This document shows positions 7,349 through 10,255 of a DNA stretch of 10,255 nucleotides, piece after piece. The notes under the pieces are model-generated. The model worked only from the letters and a program-made list of their open reading frames with translations. It searched no databases and was not told the DNA's origin. A program made the position numbers and the translations under genes. The DNA comes from Serpens sp035306625 (lineage in GTDB: Bacteria > Pseudomonadota > Gammaproteobacteria > Pseudomonadales > Pseudomonadaceae). Within the stretch, counting starts at the first letter, position 1; each line of letters starts with the position of its first letter. The stretch is from contig DATGNS010000027.1 in the NCBI GenBank assembly GCA_035306625.1, positions 1 to 10,255 on the forward strand, given 5' to 3'.

Positions 7349-7390
7349 CACGCCCCGGAACAGGCTGCAGGCACTGCCACAGGAGGTCCC

Positions 7391-7747
7391 ATGCGTTCCG
7401 TCTTCCTCGCCGCCGCCCTGCTGATGGGCGAACCCGCTCTCGCCGGCCCCGTCGACCACTCCGCCGCGCTGCTCGCCCTGGCCCGACCGGACGCGGTATT
7501 GATCGACGTGCGCACCAGCCAGGAATTCGCCGCCGGCGCTCTGCCCGGCGCCCACCACATTCCGCACTTCCGCATCGCCGAGGGCATCGCCGCCGTGGCG
7601 CCCGACAAGGACACCCCCATCGTCCTCTACTGCCGCAGCGGGCGACGTTCGTCCCTGGCCCAGGACCGCCTGCTGGAGATGGGCTATCGCCAGGTGATCA
7701 ACGCCGGCGGCTATCGGGATTTCGGCATTCGGCTGGCCGAGCGCTGA
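7391..7747 (+). CDS. Exported single-domain rhodanese-like protein
   Basis: A 118-residue protein. Residues 1-18 form a short signal peptide (MRSVFLAAALLMGEPALA) with an ALA cleavage site before GP, so the mature protein should be periplasmic. The rest is one rhodanese domain: VLIDVRTSQEFAAGALPGAHHIP (36-58) is the CH2A-like region, and the active-site loop is YCRSGRRS with catalytic C81, which would carry a persulfide. The domain closes with GYRQVINAGGYRDF. The six-residue loop with arginines is normal for sulfurtransferases. The start at ATG 7391 has AGGAGG at 7381-7386. The sulfur donor and acceptor are unknown. It is convergent to rpoS, with a shared terminator. Confidence 0.9.
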   Translation: MRSVFLAAALLMGEPALAGPVDHSAALLALARPDAVLIDVRTSQEFAAGALPGAHHIPHFRIAEGIAAVAPDKDTPIVLYCRSGRRSSLAQDRLLEMGYRQVINAGGYRDFGIRLAER

Positions 7748-7756
7748 GTCCAACGC

Positions 7757-7784
7757 AAACGGGGCGCCTCGCGGCGCCCCGTTT
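7757..7784. terminator. Bidirectional terminator between the rhodanese gene and rpoS
   Basis: AAACGGGGCGCC (7757-7768) pairs perfectly with GGCGCCCCGTTT (7773-7784) across a TCGC loop. The stem ends in A/T pairs on both sides, giving GTTT on either strand. It starts 9 nt after the rhodanese stop and ends 16 nt before the rpoS stop, so it can serve both convergent genes. Confidence 0.9.
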
Positions 7785-7800
7785 ACATTTCAACCTCCAA

Positions 7801-8802
7801 TCACTGGAACAGCGCGTCACTGGACAGGCCGTTCTTTTCCAGGATTTCCCGCAGACGCTTGAGGGCCTCCACCTGGATCTGCCGCACCCGCTCGCGGGTC
7901 AGGCCGATTTCCTGGCCGACTTCCTCCAGCGTGCTGCTCTCGTGCCCACGCAGGCCGAAGCGGCGGATCACCACCTCGCGCTGCTTCTCGGTGAGATCCG
8001 ACAGCCAGGCGTCGATGCTCTGGGCCAGGTCATCGTCCTGCAGCAGTTCGCAGGGGTCGGTGGGCCGATCGTCGGTGAGGGTATCGAGCAGCGTCTTGTC
8101 GGAATCCGGGCCGAGGGAGACGTCAACCGACGTGACCCGCTCGTTCAGCCCCAGCATCCGCTTGACCTCGGACACCGGCCGCTCCAGCAGTGCGGCGATC
8201 TCCTCCGCGGACGGCTCGTGGTCGAGCTTCTGGGTCAGCTCGCGCGCCGCGCGCAGATAGACGTTGAGCTCCTTGACCACGTGGATCGGCAGGCGAATCG
8301 TCCGGGTCTGGTTCATAATGGCCCGTTCGATGGTCTGGCGAATCCACCAGGTGGCATAGGTGGAAAAGCGGAATCCGCGTTCCGGGTCGAACTTCTCCAC
8401 CGCGCGGATCAGGCCGAGGTTGCCCTCCTCGATCAGATCCAGCAGCGACAGGCCGCGGTTGACGTAGCGTCGGGCGATCTTGACGACCAGTCGCAGGTTG
8501 CTTTCGATCATGCGCTTGCGACCGGCCGGGTCGCCGCGCTGGGCAAGACGTGCGTAGTAGACCTCTTCTTCGGGAGTCAGAAGAGGCGAGAAACCGATTT
8601 CGTTGAGGTAGAGCTGCGTGGCATCGAGTGCCCGGCTATAGTCGATGTGCTTGTGCTGCCTGGCCGAAGATGCCGCCGGTTTGATCTTGGCGCTGACAAA
8701 GGGCTTCTCGTTCTTTTCGACGGAGTCGTGAACAAGGGCCGGCTCCAGAAGGAGCACTTCGTCGTCGACATCAAACTCAGGCGCTTCTTTTTTGAGTGCC
8801 AT
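7801..8802 (-). CDS. rpoS: RNA polymerase sigma factor RpoS (sigma-38)
   Basis: The general stress and stationary-phase sigma factor, 333 residues, full length. Region 1.2 begins near DATQLYLNEIG (60-70). Region 2 runs about 94-165 and includes SNLRLVVKIARRY, LIEEGNLGLIRAVEKFDP and FSTYATWWIRQTIERAI (core binding and -10 recognition). Region 3 is about 175-250. Region 4, 265-325, holds the helix-turn-helix STLEEVGQEIGLTRERVRQI that reads the -35. The C terminus KNGLSSDALFQ is typical of Pseudomonas RpoS. The N-terminal 20-55 stretch is the variable part. The start at ATG 8802 has AAGGGA about 8 nt upstream. It follows nlpD on the same strand, and its main promoter is expected inside nlpD, where a PsrA-like operator is seen at 9198-9211. 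Expected neighbours rsmZ and fdxA are absent downstream. Confidence 0.98.
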   Translation of the reverse strand: MALKKEAPEFDVDDEVLLLEPALVHDSVEKNEKPFVSAKIKPAASSARQHKHIDYSRALDATQLYLNEIGFSPLLTPEEEVYYARLAQRGDPAGRKRMIESNLRLVVKIARRYVNRGLSLLDLIEEGNLGLIRAVEKFDPERGFRFSTYATWWIRQTIERAIMNQTRTIRLPIHVVKELNVYLRAARELTQKLDHEPSAEEIAALLERPVSEVKRMLGLNERVTSVDVSLGPDSDKTLLDTLTDDRPTDPCELLQDDDLAQSIDAWLSDLTEKQREVVIRRFGLRGHESSTLEEVGQEIGLTRERVRQIQVEALKRLREILEKNGLSSDALFQ

Positions 8803-8862
8803 TGTTATTGTCCCTTACTGAGTTCGACAACAGCTCAGATGCACTTTCCCTAGTACATCAGA

Positions 8863-8885
8863 GCCCATCCGCTCGCGGGATGGGC
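8863..8885 (-). terminator. Hairpin between nlpD and rpoS (attenuator or weak terminator)
   Basis: GCCCATCC (8863-8870) and GGATGGGC (8878-8885) form a perfect 8-bp stem with a 7-nt loop, 6 nt past the nlpD stop and 60 nt before the rpoS start. On the transcribed strand it is followed by TCTGATG rather than a U-run, so strong termination is unlikely. It may stabilise the nlpD 3' end, attenuate read-through, or structure the rpoS leader. Confidence 0.45.
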
Positions 8886-8891
8886 CGCGGA

Positions 8892-9743
8892 TCAGCGCCG
8901 CGGTAGATATTGCAGTGGATCGACAGGCTTGCCCTGACGGCGAATCTCGAAGTGGAGCTTCACCCGGTCAGTACCCGTCGAGCCCATTTCCGCAATGGTC
9001 TGCCCGGCCTTGACCTGCTGTCCCTCCCGCACCAACAGCCTACGGTTGTGCCCGTAGGCGCTCACATACACATCGTCATGCTTGATGATCAACAGCTCAC
9101 CGTAGCCCCGCAAACCACTCCCGGCGTAAACCACCAAGCCATCCGATGCGGCGAAAACAGGCTGTCCCAATTCACCAGCGATATCAATGCCTTTATTCAA
9201 ACTACCGTTTGGAGCAAAGCGCCCAACCATAGTTCCCGTTGCGGGCCAGGTCCAGTTGCCGGTCGACTTGCCGGCGGTGGCCTTGCCACCGTTTTGTGAA
9301 CTGCTTGACGAGGCAACCGTGGCAGAACCGGGCTTTGCGACGACAGGCGGCTTGGTGGTCGGCGAGGGCTTGGGCGCGGGCTTGGCAGGCGCAACGGGGC
9401 GGGAACTGGAGGCAACCGTTTGTCGGGAAGTTGCCTGGCCCTTCAGCGGACCATCGAAACGGATGTAGTCACCGGGCCGCAGGAGGTAGGGCGGACCTAT
9501 GCCGTTGTGGGCCGCCAGGGTCTTCCAGTCCCAGCCGAAACGGAAGGCGATGGAGTAGAGCGTGTCGCCCGGGCGTACCAGGTAGCGCCCGCGACGCAAG
9601 GGCTCGCGCATGTAGGCGCTCTGGTTGCGATCGATCACCTGGACGCCGCCGGGCGGCGGAGACGCGCAGCCCCCCAACAGGCCGGCGCCCAGCACGACGC
9701 CACCCAGCACCAGTCCGAGATAGCCTGCGGTCACTCGACTCAA
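8892..9743 (-). CDS. nlpD: NlpD: LysM/LytM lipoprotein, amidase activator
   Basis: An outer-membrane lipoprotein that activates a cell-division peptidoglycan amidase (AmiC in E. coli). I set the start at TTG 9743: AGGAGG (9749-9754) lies 5 nt upstream and it gives a 283-residue protein with a short signal sequence and lipobox LLGGC (lipidated C26). The frame continues to an ATG at 9893, but that part overlaps the upstream gene by 131 nt and is not signal-like; GTG 9734 is too far from the ribosome site. Domains: LysM about 52-97 (RYLVRPGDTLYSIAFRFGWD), a Pro/Ala/Ser/Lys-rich linker 105-160, and LytM 170-280. The LytM metal ligands are degenerate: N183 where active enzymes have His (NKGID) and K262 in VKLHFE, while D187, H232 and H264 remain. 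This matches known NlpD as a non-catalytic activator. It also carries the probable rpoS promoter region. Confidence 0.93.
   Translation of the reverse strand: MSRVTAGYLGLVLGGVVLGAGLLGGCASPPPGGVQVIDRNQSAYMREPLRRGRYLVRPGDTLYSIAFRFGWDWKTLAAHNGIGPPYLLRPGDYIRFDGPLKGQATSRQTVASSSRPVAPAKPAPKPSPTTKPPVVAKPGSATVASSSSSQNGGKATAGKSTGNWTWPATGTMVGRFAPNGSLNKGIDIAGELGQPVFAASDGLVVYAGSGLRGYGELLIIKHDDVYVSAYGHNRRLLVREGQQVKAGQTIAEMGSTGTDRVKLHFEIRRQGKPVDPLQYLPRR
9198..9211. promoter_or_regulatory. PsrA-like operator inside nlpD, upstream of rpoS
   Basis: CAAAC-TACC-GTTTG is a perfect palindrome with a 4-nt centre. It fits the published PsrA site (G/C)AAAC-N2-4-GTTT(G/C), described in the rpoS promoters of Pseudomonas. 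It lies about 396-409 nt upstream of the rpoS ATG, close to where pseudomonad rpoS transcription is known to begin inside nlpD. The surrounding bases are A/T-rich (21 of 34 in 9182-9215) in an otherwise high-GC gene. A TGATAT on the rpoS strand just downstream is a possible -10, but no good -35 is visible, as might be expected of an activator-dependent promoter. Confidence 0.65.
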
Positions 9744-9762
9744 ACGCGCCTCCTGCGGGTCA

Positions 9763-10255
9763 TCAGTCCGCCAGCCCGGGCGATGGCTGGCTGCGGCGAG
9801 CGTACCATTCGATGCCCGCCACCAGCACGATGGCCAGCATGGCCAGAGAACAGGCCAGAAGCAATTGCGGATCCTGCCCGGTGGCCAGGGCATAGCGCTC
9901 CGGAAACAGGTTTTCCTGCAGCAGCGGAAAGGACTCGCCGCGGCTGTTGGTCTGCCAGGTCAGGGTCTGCTTCCAGGGCCAGACCTTGCCCAGCGAGCCG
10001 AGAATGATGCCCGCCAGGAAAGCCAGTGTCAGGTCCCGGAGATGGGACAGCAGCCAGCTGAGCAGGCGGGAGAAGCTCATCAGCCCCAGCGCGCAGCCCA
10101 GGGTGAAGACCGCCAGCAGGGGAATGTCGAGCCCCTTCACCGCCCCGAGTACCGCCGGGTACAGGCCCAACAGCACCAGGATGAAGCTGCCCGAGATGCC
10201 CGGCAGGATCATCGCGCAGATGGCCAGCGCACCGGCGAAGAACAGCGTCAGCGGG
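9763..10255 (-). CDS. DUF368 membrane protein, probable polyprenyl-phosphate translocase (5' end outside window)
   Basis: The C-terminal 163 residues are visible; the N terminus lies beyond the right edge. The first visible stretch, GALAICAMILPGISGSFILV, carries the hallmark ILPGISG motif of DUF368 (the second copy of the family's PG-S-G repeat). It is followed by hydrophobic spans around PLLAVFTLGCALGLMSFSRL and LTLAFLAGIILGSL, a soluble loop (WPWKQTLTWQ to ATGQDP) and a last span LLLACSLAMLAIVLVAGIEW. DUF368 proteins have been reported to recycle undecaprenyl phosphate across the inner membrane; that function is inferred here from family alone. The gene ends in tandem TGA TGA stops and lies 19 nt upstream of nlpD on the same strand, so the two are likely co-transcribed, joining lipid-carrier recycling with peptidoglycan amidase activation. 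Confidence 0.88.
   Translation of the reverse strand, partial: PLTLFFAGALAICAMILPGISGSFILVLLGLYPAVLGAVKGLDIPLLAVFTLGCALGLMSFSRLLSWLLSHLRDLTLAFLAGIILGSLGKVWPWKQTLTWQTNSRGESFPLLQENLFPERYALATGQDPQLLLACSLAMLAIVLVAGIEWYARRSQPSPGLAD

Noticed and set aside
8594..8605. GAAACCGATTTC in rpoS as a second PsrA site
   Set aside because: One arm departs from the consensus and it lies well inside the rpoS coding region; likely chance.
7273..8853. 526-codon + strand frame across the rhodanese gene and rpoS
   Set aside because: Reads out of frame with the rhodanese and antisense to rpoS; not protein-like.
8892..9893. Longer NlpD starting at ATG 9893
   Set aside because: It would overlap the DUF368 gene by 131 nt and bury the signal sequence and lipobox. 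TTG 9743 with AGGAGG 5 nt upstream is far better.

Overview
The window is bacterial chromosome from a high-GC gammaproteobacterium, almost certainly a Pseudomonas or close relative. The strongest evidence is the RpoS protein, whose core reads as a Pseudomonas RpoS through the final SSDALFQ. It is preceded by an NlpD whose LytM domain is of the enterobacterial/pseudomonad type. Codons are strongly G/C-ending in all the main genes. Species cannot be fixed from the sequence alone.

Layout, left to right. Positions 1-177 are the in-frame middle of an IS5-family transposase, broken by an in-frame TAG and cut off abruptly. It abuts what looks like the last 15 codons of another gene, followed by a perfect 12-bp terminator hairpin; this is a decayed insertion/deletion scar. 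Next, on the + strand, come a crotonase-fold protein (399-1088) and a PlsC-type lysophosphatidate acyltransferase (1182-1925). Convergent to them, and overlapping plsC by 8 nt, is a class I glutamine amidotransferase (2658-1918). Behind it on the - strand lies a two-gene beta-oxidation operon: a thiolase (6111-4906), then 10 nt later a FadJ/FadB-type fused enoyl-CoA hydratase / 3-hydroxyacyl-CoA dehydrogenase (4895-2751), closed by a terminator. The first 6 kb is therefore dominated by acyl-CoA and phospholipid metabolism.

Around 6.35 kb a possible 29-codon membrane microprotein (+) overlaps tail to tail with an AEC-family transporter (7316-6435, -). Divergent from the transporter is a small exported single-domain rhodanese (7391-7747, +), which shares a bidirectional terminator with rpoS (8802-7801, -).

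The right end is an envelope/stress cluster on the - strand: a DUF368 membrane protein (partial, running off the right edge), nlpD (lipoprotein, amidase activator) and rpoS. Inside nlpD, about 400 bp upstream of rpoS, is a perfect CAAAC-N4-GTTTG palindrome matching the published PsrA operator. It sits in an A/T-rich patch of otherwise unusual codons, as expected for an rpoS promoter embedded in coding sequence. PsrA senses long-chain fatty acids in Pseudomonas, which links rpoS control to the lipid theme only by inference.

Most of the window is ordinary core genome. I see no defence island, CRISPR array, tRNA, rRNA or clearly undescribed multi-gene system. The points worth a second look are the embedded regulatory patch in nlpD, the missing rsmZ/fdxA neighbourhood downstream of rpoS, the transposase scar, the crotonase lacking one catalytic glutamate, and the microprotein. 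No gene-free stretch exceeds about 250 bases.
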